Positions 1 to 6,714 of a stretch of DNA of 10,625 bases are shown here, one piece after another. Position numbers and translations under genes: made by a program. Source of the DNA: Proteiniphilum sp. UBA5384 (lineage in GTDB: Bacteria > Bacteroidota > Bacteroidia > Bacteroidales > Dysgonomonadaceae); NCBI RefSeq assembly GCF_002410825.1, contig NZ_DHOS01000047.1, forward strand, positions 61,135 to 71,759, given 5' to 3'. Positions within the stretch are counted from its first letter, which is position 1. Each line of letters opens with the position of its first letter. The notes beneath the pieces were generated by a model that saw only the letters and a program-made list of their open reading frames with translations, was not told the origin of the DNA and searched no databases.

Positions 1-1
1 C

Positions 2-1039
2 GATGATGATATATTGGGTGTGAAGGCGGTGTACACGCTCACGAATGGTAAACAGCGGGAGTCTGTTACTTCCTTTTATGGCGATAACCTGAAAATAGAA
101 GGCTATAACGACACCAATGAACATGAAGCATTGCTTTATACCATTAGCCGCTCGCAGGTCCTTTCCGATCCGGTATTGGTGAAATTTACCCCGCTGGAAT
201 CTCCATTGAGCAAGGCTGTCAAAACAATGGAAATCGCCAGTGATTTCGGTGGTGCTTATTACACGTGGAAGAATATGGATAAAGTGATGCTTACTGCTGA
301 AATGCTGGTTGCATCGGACGATGGCAAGATGCAAACTGCCCGGATTGCGACCTCGAGTCTGGAAAATGCCTTTTTCAGTGTCCGTGGCTATGAGCCTGTT
401 CCGAGAAAGTTTGGTATAGTGCTTAAAGACAATTGGGACAATGTTTCCGATACCATTTATCCGGAAGGAGGCACCGTGACTCCCTGGTTGGAAATGACAT
501 TAGATAAAAAGCTGTGGTCGGTTTATAAAGTAAATGGAGCATATCTTTCCGGTGATGTGACTTTTACTAATTGGGAAGGGCGTGACGAATATATGTTTGA
601 TGACGACATAAATACCTATGGGCATAGCTATGCAGGTTCACTTCCGTCAAGTATTACAATTGATCTGGGAAAACCGGCCGTGCTGAGTCGGATAACGTTT
701 TTCCAACGATTTAATGCCAACAATAACGGAGGTTACTACAACTGGGGGAATCCTCGCCGGATCATCGTATATGGATGCAAAGATGCTCCCATTACCGGTA
801 ACTGGGATGAATGGACGGAGCTGATCGACTACACCATGACCAAGCCGTCAGGAACCAATGACCAATATACGGTCAATACCGACGAAGACCTTCAGGCCGG
901 TATCAACGGGCATGAAGCTTCTTTCCCGATCCAGTCAGAAGCTTACCGATACCTCCGGCTCAGGTTTATGACCTCATGGGAGAATCGCCCTTATGTTCAT
1001 CCGGCTGAAATAACCGTGCAGGGGATCTATGAAGAATAG
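2..1039 (+). CDS. DUF5126/DUF5000 domain protein, 3' part (probable PUL surface glycan-binding lipoprotein)
   Basis: The reading frame is open from the first bases of the window, so the start, any signal peptide and most of the N-terminal domain lie outside; 345 codons are visible. TTG at 14 is in frame but is not a believable start. The order resembles Bacteroidales proteins with DUF4959, DUF5126 and DUF5000. The end of an Ig-like DUF4959 would cover the first 60 or so residues, and a DUF5126-like stretch begins at about SPLSKAVKTMEI (base 200). A discoidin-like C-terminal DUF5000 carries FDDDINTYGHSY, IDLGKPAVLSRITFFQR and, near the end, YLRLRF followed by AEITVQG. Such proteins sit beside SusC/SusD in PULs and are thought to bind glycan at the cell surface. 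The next gene follows after 42 bases on the same strand, so one operon is likely. The domain family is fairly sure; the ligand is unknown. Confidence 0.82.
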   Translation, partial: DDDILGVKAVYTLTNGKQRESVTSFYGDNLKIEGYNDTNEHEALLYTISRSQVLSDPVLVKFTPLESPLSKAVKTMEIASDFGGAYYTWKNMDKVMLTAEMLVASDDGKMQTARIATSSLENAFFSVRGYEPVPRKFGIVLKDNWDNVSDTIYPEGGTVTPWLEMTLDKKLWSVYKVNGAYLSGDVTFTNWEGRDEYMFDDDINTYGHSYAGSLPSSITIDLGKPAVLSRITFFQRFNANNNGGYYNWGNPRRIIVYGCKDAPITGNWDEWTELIDYTMTKPSGTNDQYTVNTDEDLQAGINGHEASFPIQSEAYRYLRLRFMTSWENRPYVHPAEITVQGIYEE

Positions 1040-1081
1040 CGTGTGGCAAATGATACAATGGATAAAATAAAAGATTGACAG

Positions 1082-2344
1082 ATGAAAAAATATATTATAA
1101 GTTTGATTGCCGTGTGCGCCTTGTGCTACCAGTGTGATGATATGATGGATGTGCACAAGCCCTTTATTGAAGGTGGAGAAAAGGTGTATACGCAGAAACT
1201 GGACCAGACGGATTTTTATGCGGGACACAACCAAGTCTATTTCAAGTTCTATATGGGCAACACCACAAATATCAAAAGTGTCGACCTGTTTTGGGATGAA
1301 GATTCGCTCATTATCCCAATGCCTTCGCATGGCTGGGATATAGTCGCGGTTCCCACTGAGGAAGAGAGATCCTATACGTTCCGTATTCGTACAACCGATA
1401 TTTTCGGGCACCATTCGTTGTGGAGTACCGGTTTTGGCAATTCCTATGGCAATTATTTCCAGGAGTCGCTGGTAAACCGGTCTGTAAAGAGTTTTTTATT
1501 GACCGAGAACGATAGCAATGGAGAGATAACATGGTTCCCACCGGCGTCGAACCTTGTTCGTAGCGAAGTACGCTATGAAGATCTGGACGGGCTGGAACAG
1601 ATTGTAAATGTACCTTTCGGTCAGAACATCACTCAAGCTCCGGGACTCGGAATCAACCGGTTTGAAGTGCGTTCGTTCTTCCTGCCTGAGCCTAATGCAT
1701 TGGACACTTTCAATACCGTATGGCAAGAAGTAACTCCCGTATATAAGTTGCCGACGATAGGCTGGACCGTCAAATACTGCAACTCATGGCATGGACAGCC
1801 TTCGTTGACAGGCACCCAGAACATGCCCCATTTCATTTTCGATGGCATTTATACCACCTTTTGGCACACAAGCTATAGTAATTATGCAGAAGGAACACAT
1901 CCACTCGATCCGACTATCACCAGGGATCCCGCTCCTTTTACCATTGTGGTTGATATGGGTGAACCGGTAGAAATTGCACAAATTGACGTATATCGCAGGT
2001 TGAGTAACAACAACACGCAAACCGTCGTGGTATATGCGCCTGCCGTGGAAGACAATCTTCTTACGGATGAGGATATTAAATGGTTGGGAAACATACCGGT
2101 GACCTATACGAATCATGCGATGTTCAAAAACTACAGTTATCCCGGAGTGGAAAATCCCAATTGGGTAGAGCTTGGTAAAATTGAATATCCCAACGACGCT
2201 ACGTTGGATACTCCCGAAAAGAACCTAAGAACAGTGGATGCCTCCGCTCATAATATCAAGAGCCGGTACTTGAAGCTGATTCTACCAAATTCACGCAGTA
2301 ACGGTAATGTGTCAATTGCCGAAATAGCCGTACATGGAAGATAA
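1082..2344 (+). CDS. DUF4998 domain lipoprotein with discoidin-like (DUF5000-type) C-terminus
   Basis: This 420-residue protein is probably an outer-membrane lipoprotein that binds carbohydrate for the PUL. The N-terminus is MKKYIISLIAVCALCYQCDD. A short hydrophobic signal is followed by Cys18, the likely lipidated residue, and by Asp-Asp, which suits the acidic surface-export signal of Bacteroidota lipoproteins; the lipobox itself is not canonical. Residues 22-40 (MDVHKPFIEGGEKVYTQKL) are typical of the start of DUF4998, which would run to about 205. From about 225 the chain looks like an F5/8-type C (discoidin) fold: FDGIYTTFWHTSY at 253-265 matches the DG-D-T-W-H pattern, VDMGEPVEIAQIDVYRR follows at about 290, and YLKLILP then IAEIAVHG close the domain. 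Its C-terminal half parallels that of the upstream gene, so the two may be partner binding proteins. The next start is 28 bases downstream. No catalytic motif was seen. Confidence 0.85.
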   Translation: MKKYIISLIAVCALCYQCDDMMDVHKPFIEGGEKVYTQKLDQTDFYAGHNQVYFKFYMGNTTNIKSVDLFWDEDSLIIPMPSHGWDIVAVPTEEERSYTFRIRTTDIFGHHSLWSTGFGNSYGNYFQESLVNRSVKSFLLTENDSNGEITWFPPASNLVRSEVRYEDLDGLEQIVNVPFGQNITQAPGLGINRFEVRSFFLPEPNALDTFNTVWQEVTPVYKLPTIGWTVKYCNSWHGQPSLTGTQNMPHFIFDGIYTTFWHTSYSNYAEGTHPLDPTITRDPAPFTIVVDMGEPVEIAQIDVYRRLSNNNTQTVVVYAPAVEDNLLTDEDIKWLGNIPVTYTNHAMFKNYSYPGVENPNWVELGKIEYPNDATLDTPEKNLRTVDASAHNIKSRYLKLILPNSRSNGNVSIAEIAVHGR

Positions 2345-2372
2345 TTTATTATTTATACAAAGTCAGAAAACA

Positions 2373-3212
2373 ATGAAAATGAGAAAGATAATTCTGTTTT
2401 GCATTATCTCTTTGCTGGTTGCATGTGGGAAAGATTCAAATGATGATACAATGCCGATAGTGCCACCGCCGGCCAAAGAAACAGTGAGTCTGAAAGTGAT
2501 GACCTATAATATTGCTGGAGCCGCAGCAAGCACAGGAGTACGAAGCCTGCCTGATCTGGCCGAAGTAATCAAAAAAGCCAACCCTGACTTGGTGGCCATC
2601 CAGGAAGTGGATGCGTTTACTACGAGGAATGGAAAAGATGTACATCTTGCCCGTGATCTGGCGGCTTTGTGTGGCATGGATTATTGGTTCTTTGCTAAAG
2701 CCATGAATTTTTACGGTGGGGAATATGGCGATGCCGTCTTGTCTAAATTTCCTATCAAGGAGTCGGAAGCTTATACGCTGACCGGTGATTGGGAAGGACA
2801 GGACATTGAGACCCGTTCTGCCGCCCGTATTACCGTGGAAGTTGGAGGAAGAGATATTTGCTTTATCAGTACCCATCTTGACCATACGGATAATGGATGG
2901 CGGATAATCCAAGCAAATGAATTGATCGAGATTGTGAAGGGGTTGGATATGCCGGTCATTATGGGAGGTGACATGAACTGCACGCCTACAAGCGATCCGA
3001 TGAAAACGCTGTATCAGGAATTGGAATCTCCCTGTAAAACGAACAGTTGTCTTGGCACTTATGTGGGAAGCAAAAATGCAATTGATCATCTACTCTACAG
3101 AAGTAATGATGTCTTGACCCTTTCTGAATACGGTGTTTATTTTTGGGCAGACAAGGAATCCGACCATTATCCCGTGGGGGCTATATTCGAGGTGGAGAAA
3201 ATAGGTCAATAA
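2373..3212 (+). CDS. EEP-fold phosphodiesterase/phosphatase lipoprotein
   Basis: A 279-residue member of the endonuclease/exonuclease/phosphatase superfamily (PF03372), metal-dependent enzymes that cleave phosphodiester or phosphomonoester bonds. ATG at 2373 is preferred over the in-frame ATG at 2334, because it gives a clean lipoprotein signal (MKMRKIILFCIISLLVAC, lipobox LVAC, Cys18); the earlier start would overlap the previous gene and bury the signal. ATG at 2379 is equally possible. The catalytic set looks complete: Asn46 in MTYNI, Glu78 in IQEVD, His168 in STHLDHT, Asp200 and Asn202 in GGDMN, Asp238 in IDHLLY, and Asp264-His265 in SDHYP. A lipid-anchored enzyme in a glycan operon probably acts on an extracellular or periplasmic phosphate-bearing substrate rather than on cellular nucleic acid. 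The true substrate (phosphoglycan, phospholipid headgroup, sphingolipid or nucleic acid) cannot be read from the sequence. It is the last gene before the probable terminator. Confidence 0.9.
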   Translation: MKMRKIILFCIISLLVACGKDSNDDTMPIVPPPAKETVSLKVMTYNIAGAAASTGVRSLPDLAEVIKKANPDLVAIQEVDAFTTRNGKDVHLARDLAALCGMDYWFFAKAMNFYGGEYGDAVLSKFPIKESEAYTLTGDWEGQDIETRSAARITVEVGGRDICFISTHLDHTDNGWRIIQANELIEIVKGLDMPVIMGGDMNCTPTSDPMKTLYQELESPCKTNSCLGTYVGSKNAIDHLLYRSNDVLTLSEYGVYFWADKESDHYPVGAIFEVEKIGQ

Positions 3213-3220
3213 TAATATAA

Positions 3221-3235
3221 TTGAATTAAATTCAA
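3221..3235. repeat. 15-base palindrome just after the EEP lipoprotein gene
   Basis: TTGAATTAAATTCAA consists of two perfect 7-base arms around one central A, starting 9 bases after the stop codon at 3212. It is AT-rich. It could be an operator-like site or a weak hairpin; nothing else supports a function. Confidence 0.4.
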
Positions 3236-3239
3236 GTGT

Positions 3240-3314
3240 TTGGCTGTCGGATAAACTTCTTTGTTGATAATCGGAAGAATATGATATATCAACACTGTGG
3301 CTGTCGACAGCCAA
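3240..3314 (+). promoter_or_regulatory. Nested inverted repeats, possible alternative fold to the terminator
   Basis: TTGGCTGTCG at 3240-3249 is perfectly complementary (10 bases) to CGACAGCCAA at 3305-3314. Inside this pair, TGTTGATA at 3262-3269 is perfectly complementary to TATCAACA at 3287-3294. Together they could form a two-part stem with internal loops of 12 and 10 bases and an apical loop of 17. The outer pairing uses the same CGACAGCC bases that form the right arm of the hairpin at 3298-3313, so the two folds exclude each other. This resembles an antiterminator/terminator arrangement, but it might equally be a decayed mobile repeat. No ligand-binding consensus or leader peptide was recognised. 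Confidence 0.35.
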
Positions 3315-3323
3315 TACTTTTTT
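3298..3323 (+). terminator. Probable intrinsic terminator after the first gene group
   Basis: TGGCTGTCGACAGCCA (3298-3313) is a perfect 16-base palindrome. As RNA it can fold as a 6-pair stem (TGGCTG/CAGCCA) with a TCGA loop. Four bases later comes a run of six T at 3318-3323. It lies 86 bases after the stop of the EEP lipoprotein gene. A GC-rich stem followed by a T-run is the form of a Rho-independent terminator; the stem is short, so read-through into the next genes is possible. Confidence 0.55.
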
Positions 3324-3397
3324 CTGATATCTTGTGTGTTATAGATATTCCTGTATTAATAAATGCAGGGAGAGAAATGCTTCATCCGTTGAATTAT

Positions 3398-3430
3398 TTT
3401 CCCAAGGTATCGAAATTATCTGTACCTTTG
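3398..3430 (+). promoter_or_regulatory. Candidate Bacteroides-type promoter for the EEP2-GH36 genes
   Basis: TACCTTTG at 3423-3430 matches the Bacteroides -7 consensus TAnnTTTG exactly. TTTC at 3398-3401 lies 21 bases upstream and differs by one base from the -33 consensus TTTG. It sits after the probable terminator and 76 bases before the ATG at 3507, where a promoter for a second transcription unit would be expected. The motif is short and can occur by chance. Confidence 0.45.
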
Positions 3431-3506
3431 AATATTTTAAAATAATCTCCACTACATATCGCAACCTTAATGAATGGGAAGATGTGGAAATAAAATATAT
3501 CTGACA

Positions 3507-4385
3507 ATGAAAAGATTGGCTTTGAAATTAACATTTGTGTTGTGGGTGCTTTGCGTGGGCAGTGGCGTAATAGGACAGGAGAAAGTTAAAATCCTGTCGT
3601 ATAACGTCCTTTACGGTTTGCAGGAAGACTCGGTAAATATTGATCGGTATGTATCCCTGCTCAATGAGTTGGAGCCGGATATCGTGGCAACACAAGAGAT
3701 GAACGGGTGGACACAGAAAACATTGGAGGGGTTGGCAAAACGATATGGACATCCCTATGCGTTACAGTCGAAAGAGGATGGGTTTCCCGTGGCACTGACC
3801 TCAAAAACACCCTTGGTGAATTTCAGGAAAGTGACCGAAAATATGTGGCATAGCTATATCTACGCAAAAGTGAAAGGAATCCATATTTTCGTCATCCATT
3901 TCTCTCCTTTCGACTATCAGAAACGGTTGGAGGAGGTGGAAAATATTATCGCCCAGACCAAGGAACTCCCTGCGGATGAGCCAATCCTCGTTATGGGAGA
4001 TTTCAACTCTTTGTCTGCCTCCGACGGCGCCCATTATGGCAAAGAGATGCTGGATAATATGCGGGACCGGGAAAAGAAACAAACCCATATTCGTAATCTG
4101 AATAACGGGAATTTTGATTATACCGTTTTGGGAAAACTCGAAGAGGCCGGTTTCAAGGATTCCTATAAAATATTTACCGATGAATTCACGGCAAGCCTCC
4201 CTACTTTCAAAGATGGAAAAGGAAACTTGAAAAAGAACAACGTGGGAATACCCAAACGTATCGATTTTATTTGGTGTAATCCGACTGCCGCCAAACGTGT
4301 AACGAAGAGTGTCATTCTGAAGAATGAAGACACCAATATAATCTCAGACCATTATCCTGCTTATCTCGAAATAATTCTTGATTAA
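3507..4385 (+). CDS. Secreted EEP-fold phosphodiesterase/phosphatase (second copy)
   Basis: A 292-residue protein of the endonuclease/exonuclease/phosphatase superfamily. ATG at 3507 is chosen because it begins directly with a type I signal sequence, MKRLALKLTFVLWVLCVGSG, cleaved probably near VIGQ; the in-frame ATG at 3474 would place 11 polar residues before it. The catalytic residues are present: Asn33 in LSYNVLYG, Glu64 in ATQEMN, His131 in VIHFSPF, Asp165 and Asn167 in MGDFN, Asp253 in RIDFIW, and Asp281-His282 in SDHYP. Unlike the first EEP protein it has no lipobox, so it is expected to be soluble in the periplasm or secreted. The two differ clearly between motifs and do not look like a recent tandem duplication. 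Its stop codon overlaps the next ATG by one base (TAATG), suggesting translational coupling to the alpha-galactosidase. The substrate is unknown; a phosphate-bearing galactoside is a reasonable guess from context. Confidence 0.9.
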   Translation: MKRLALKLTFVLWVLCVGSGVIGQEKVKILSYNVLYGLQEDSVNIDRYVSLLNELEPDIVATQEMNGWTQKTLEGLAKRYGHPYALQSKEDGFPVALTSKTPLVNFRKVTENMWHSYIYAKVKGIHIFVIHFSPFDYQKRLEEVENIIAQTKELPADEPILVMGDFNSLSASDGAHYGKEMLDNMRDREKKQTHIRNLNNGNFDYTVLGKLEEAGFKDSYKIFTDEFTASLPTFKDGKGNLKKNNVGIPKRIDFIWCNPTAAKRVTKSVILKNEDTNIISDHYPAYLEIILD

Positions 4386-6604
4386 TGAAAAATTATTACA
4401 GATCAATTTTTTTGTTCCTGTTATTGCTTCCTTTTATAGTTGTGGGAGCAAATGTGTCGGAGAAGGAAGGCGTCCTTATCAATCTGCAAACCAAAGACCT
4501 TTCCATGATTATGACGGTGGGTAAGGACAGTGTGGTTTATTTTCATCATTTTGGAAAGAAGATAGAAGATGCAACACCTTTCTTACGCAAAAAGAGCTAC
4601 CGTAGAGATGATTATGGTACTGATCCACATGCCTATCTCGCCGCGGGAGGATCCAACTACCGTGAACCGGCACTGCTTGTGACCCATTCTGATGGAGACC
4701 TGAATACCGAACTGGCTTATGTGGGGCATCAACAGGAGAAAATGGGAGATGACAATGTGGTACAGACCACTATCACCATGCAGGACAAGAAGTTGCCACT
4801 GGTTGTGCAACTGATAGTGACTGCTTATACCCGGGAAAATGTGTTTACCCAGAAGGTGAACATAACCAACAGGCAGAAGCAGGACGTTGTACTGCACAAT
4901 TTCTATTCATCCTATCTGCCCATACGTGCAAAGAAATATTATCTCAACTCTTTCCATGGAGCATGGGCACAGGAGATGTTTATGGAGGAGTCGCTGTTGA
5001 ACCACGGGATCAAATCGATAGAGAACAGGATGGGAGTGCGTACTACCCATACCGAGAACCCTTCTTTCGTGCTGGCATTGGATATGCCGCTCGACGAGAA
5101 TGCGGGAGAAGTGATTGGAGGAGCCCTGGCATGGTCAGGGAATTATAAAATCAATTTTCAGGTAGATGAGTTTGATATGCTTGGCATTACAGCCGGGATG
5201 AACCCTTATGCTTCGGAATATACGCTTGGGGCAAATGAAATATTCCATACGCCGGAGATGGTTTATACATACAGCACTACCGGTGCCGGAGGTGTCAGCC
5301 GCAACCTGCACGATTGGGCGCGGCGTTATCAGGTATATGATGCCGGCACCGTCCGCCCCACATTACTGAATAGCTGGGAGGGAGCCTATTTCACGTTCGA
5401 TGAGAAGACCATCACCGACATGATTGATGATGCCGCCGATATGGGTCTTGAGATGTTTGTCCTCGACGATGGATGGTTCGGGAATAAATATCCCCGGAAT
5501 AGTAGCGGACAAGGCCTTGGCGACTGGCAGGTGACTGAAAGCAAACTACCCCGGGGGATTTCCTATCTTGCTGATTATACGGTAAACAAAGGTCTTCAAT
5601 TCGGTATCTGGATAGAGCCCGAAATGGTGAACCCGAAAAGTGAACTGGCTGAACGGCACCCCGACTGGATTGTGAAGGCAAAAGGGCGTCCTGTGCCCAC
5701 GACTCGCAACCAATGGCTACTTGATATGACGAATCCTGAAGTGCAGGATTTTGTATTCGGCGTATTTGATGATGTGATGAAGCAATCGGATAATATCTCG
5801 TATGTCAAGTGGGATGCCAACAGACATGTGGCATCGGTGGGATCTGCTTTCCTTCCCGCGGACAAGCAATCCCATTTCTGGATCAACTACACACAGGGAT
5901 TGTATAGTGTATATGAAAGAATCAGAGCCAAATATCCCGATGTACTCATCCAAGCCTGTTCGTCGGGTGGGGGACGCGTGGATTATGGTGCGATGAAATA
6001 TAACCAGGAAGTATGGACGAGTGACAATACCGATGCCCGAAGCCGGATATTTATCCAGTATGGGACTAATATGATTTATCCGGCGCTGGTTACCGGCTCG
6101 CATGTCTCCGCGGTGCCAAATCACCAAACCGGCAATGTGACCCCGCTGAAATTCCGTTTCGACATGGCGATGAGCGGTCGTTTTGGAATGGAATTGCAAC
6201 CCAAGGATTTATCCGGGAAGGAAAAAGAGTTTGCAAAGACAGCGATAGAAAACTATAAGTATATCCGTGATATCGTGATGGAGGGTGATCTCTACCGGAT
6301 TATCTCCCCTTACGAGGAAAAGGGTTTATATGCCATCATGTATGTGGACAAGGACAAGAAACGGGCTGTAGTGTTTGATTATTGCTTCGAATATCAAGGG
6401 CGTACACACCGTGGGCAGTCTGTCAAATTGCATGGTCTTGACCCGGCAAAACGCTATAAGGTAACGGAACTGAATGTGGAGAAGTCGGGTTTCTGGGGAA
6501 ATAACGGGGTTTTCAGCGGTGAATACCTGATAAATGAAGGAATCAACCCGCAGTTGGAAAAAATGTACCAAAGTGCGGTCTTTTTCTTGGAAAGTATTGA
6601 TTAA
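4385..6604 (+). CDS. GH36 alpha-galactosidase, secreted
   Basis: A 739-residue glycoside hydrolase family 36 enzyme that releases terminal alpha-galactose from oligo- or polysaccharides with retention of configuration. An N-terminal signal (SIFLFLLLLPFIVV, residues 7-20, cleavage near GAN) points to the periplasm. A beta-sandwich domain fills about residues 28-320, the TIM barrel about 325-640, and a C-terminal beta domain follows. Barrel motifs are NSWEGAYF (329-336), LDDGWFG (360-366), GIWIEPEMVNP (407-417), YVKWDANR with the nucleophile Asp477, CSSGGGRVDYGAM (525-537) and WTSDNTD with the acid/base Asp547. Both catalytic aspartates lie at almost the same positions as in other bacterial GH36 enzymes of 720-740 residues, and the length is normal, so the gene is intact. 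It starts on the last base of the preceding stop codon. The galactoside it acts on (raffinose type, galactomannan or a host glycan) is not decided by the sequence. Confidence 0.95.
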   Translation: MKNYYRSIFLFLLLLPFIVVGANVSEKEGVLINLQTKDLSMIMTVGKDSVVYFHHFGKKIEDATPFLRKKSYRRDDYGTDPHAYLAAGGSNYREPALLVTHSDGDLNTELAYVGHQQEKMGDDNVVQTTITMQDKKLPLVVQLIVTAYTRENVFTQKVNITNRQKQDVVLHNFYSSYLPIRAKKYYLNSFHGAWAQEMFMEESLLNHGIKSIENRMGVRTTHTENPSFVLALDMPLDENAGEVIGGALAWSGNYKINFQVDEFDMLGITAGMNPYASEYTLGANEIFHTPEMVYTYSTTGAGGVSRNLHDWARRYQVYDAGTVRPTLLNSWEGAYFTFDEKTITDMIDDAADMGLEMFVLDDGWFGNKYPRNSSGQGLGDWQVTESKLPRGISYLADYTVNKGLQFGIWIEPEMVNPKSELAERHPDWIVKAKGRPVPTTRNQWLLDMTNPEVQDFVFGVFDDVMKQSDNISYVKWDANRHVASVGSAFLPADKQSHFWINYTQGLYSVYERIRAKYPDVLIQACSSGGGRVDYGAMKYNQEVWTSDNTDARSRIFIQYGTNMIYPALVTGSHVSAVPNHQTGNVTPLKFRFDMAMSGRFGMELQPKDLSGKEKEFAKTAIENYKYIRDIVMEGDLYRIISPYEEKGLYAIMYVDKDKKRAVVFDYCFEYQGRTHRGQSVKLHGLDPAKRYKVTELNVEKSGFWGNNGVFSGEYLINEGINPQLEKMYQSAVFFLESID

Positions 6605-6639
6605 TTCGGCTTGTTGATTGAATGGAAATATGAGCACAA

Positions 6640-6671
6640 TTTAGGAGTAGAAGGTAACAACAATATTTTTG
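6640..6671 (+). promoter_or_regulatory. Candidate Bacteroides-type promoter for the GH42 gene
   Basis: TATTTTTG at 6664-6671 fits TAnnTTTG exactly, and TTTA at 6640-6643, 20 bases upstream, differs by one base from the -33 box TTTG. It lies in the 110-base gap between the GH36 stop and the GH42 ATG at 6715, giving a leader of roughly 35-40 bases. No terminator hairpin is visible in this gap, so GH42 may be both co-transcribed and separately promoted. The region is AT-rich and the match could be chance. Confidence 0.42.
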
Positions 6672-6714
6672 TAAGTTATAGAGACAGAGGTGCGAAATTT
6701 AAAAATTGTTATTG

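Noticed and set aside
2334..2372. Upstream ATG extending the first EEP protein by 13 residues
   Set aside because: It would overlap the previous gene and place polar residues before the lipoprotein signal; the ATG at 2373 gives a normal signal peptide.
2436..3089. 217-codon minus-strand frame antisense to the first EEP gene
   Set aside because: It is a mirror of a strongly supported gene with complete catalytic motifs; the antisense translation shows no domain.
3236..3445. 69-codon open frame with a GTG start in the intergenic gap
   Set aside because: It runs through the palindromes and probable terminator, has no recognisable domain or plausible signal, and ends just before the EEP2 promoter region; it is probably chance.
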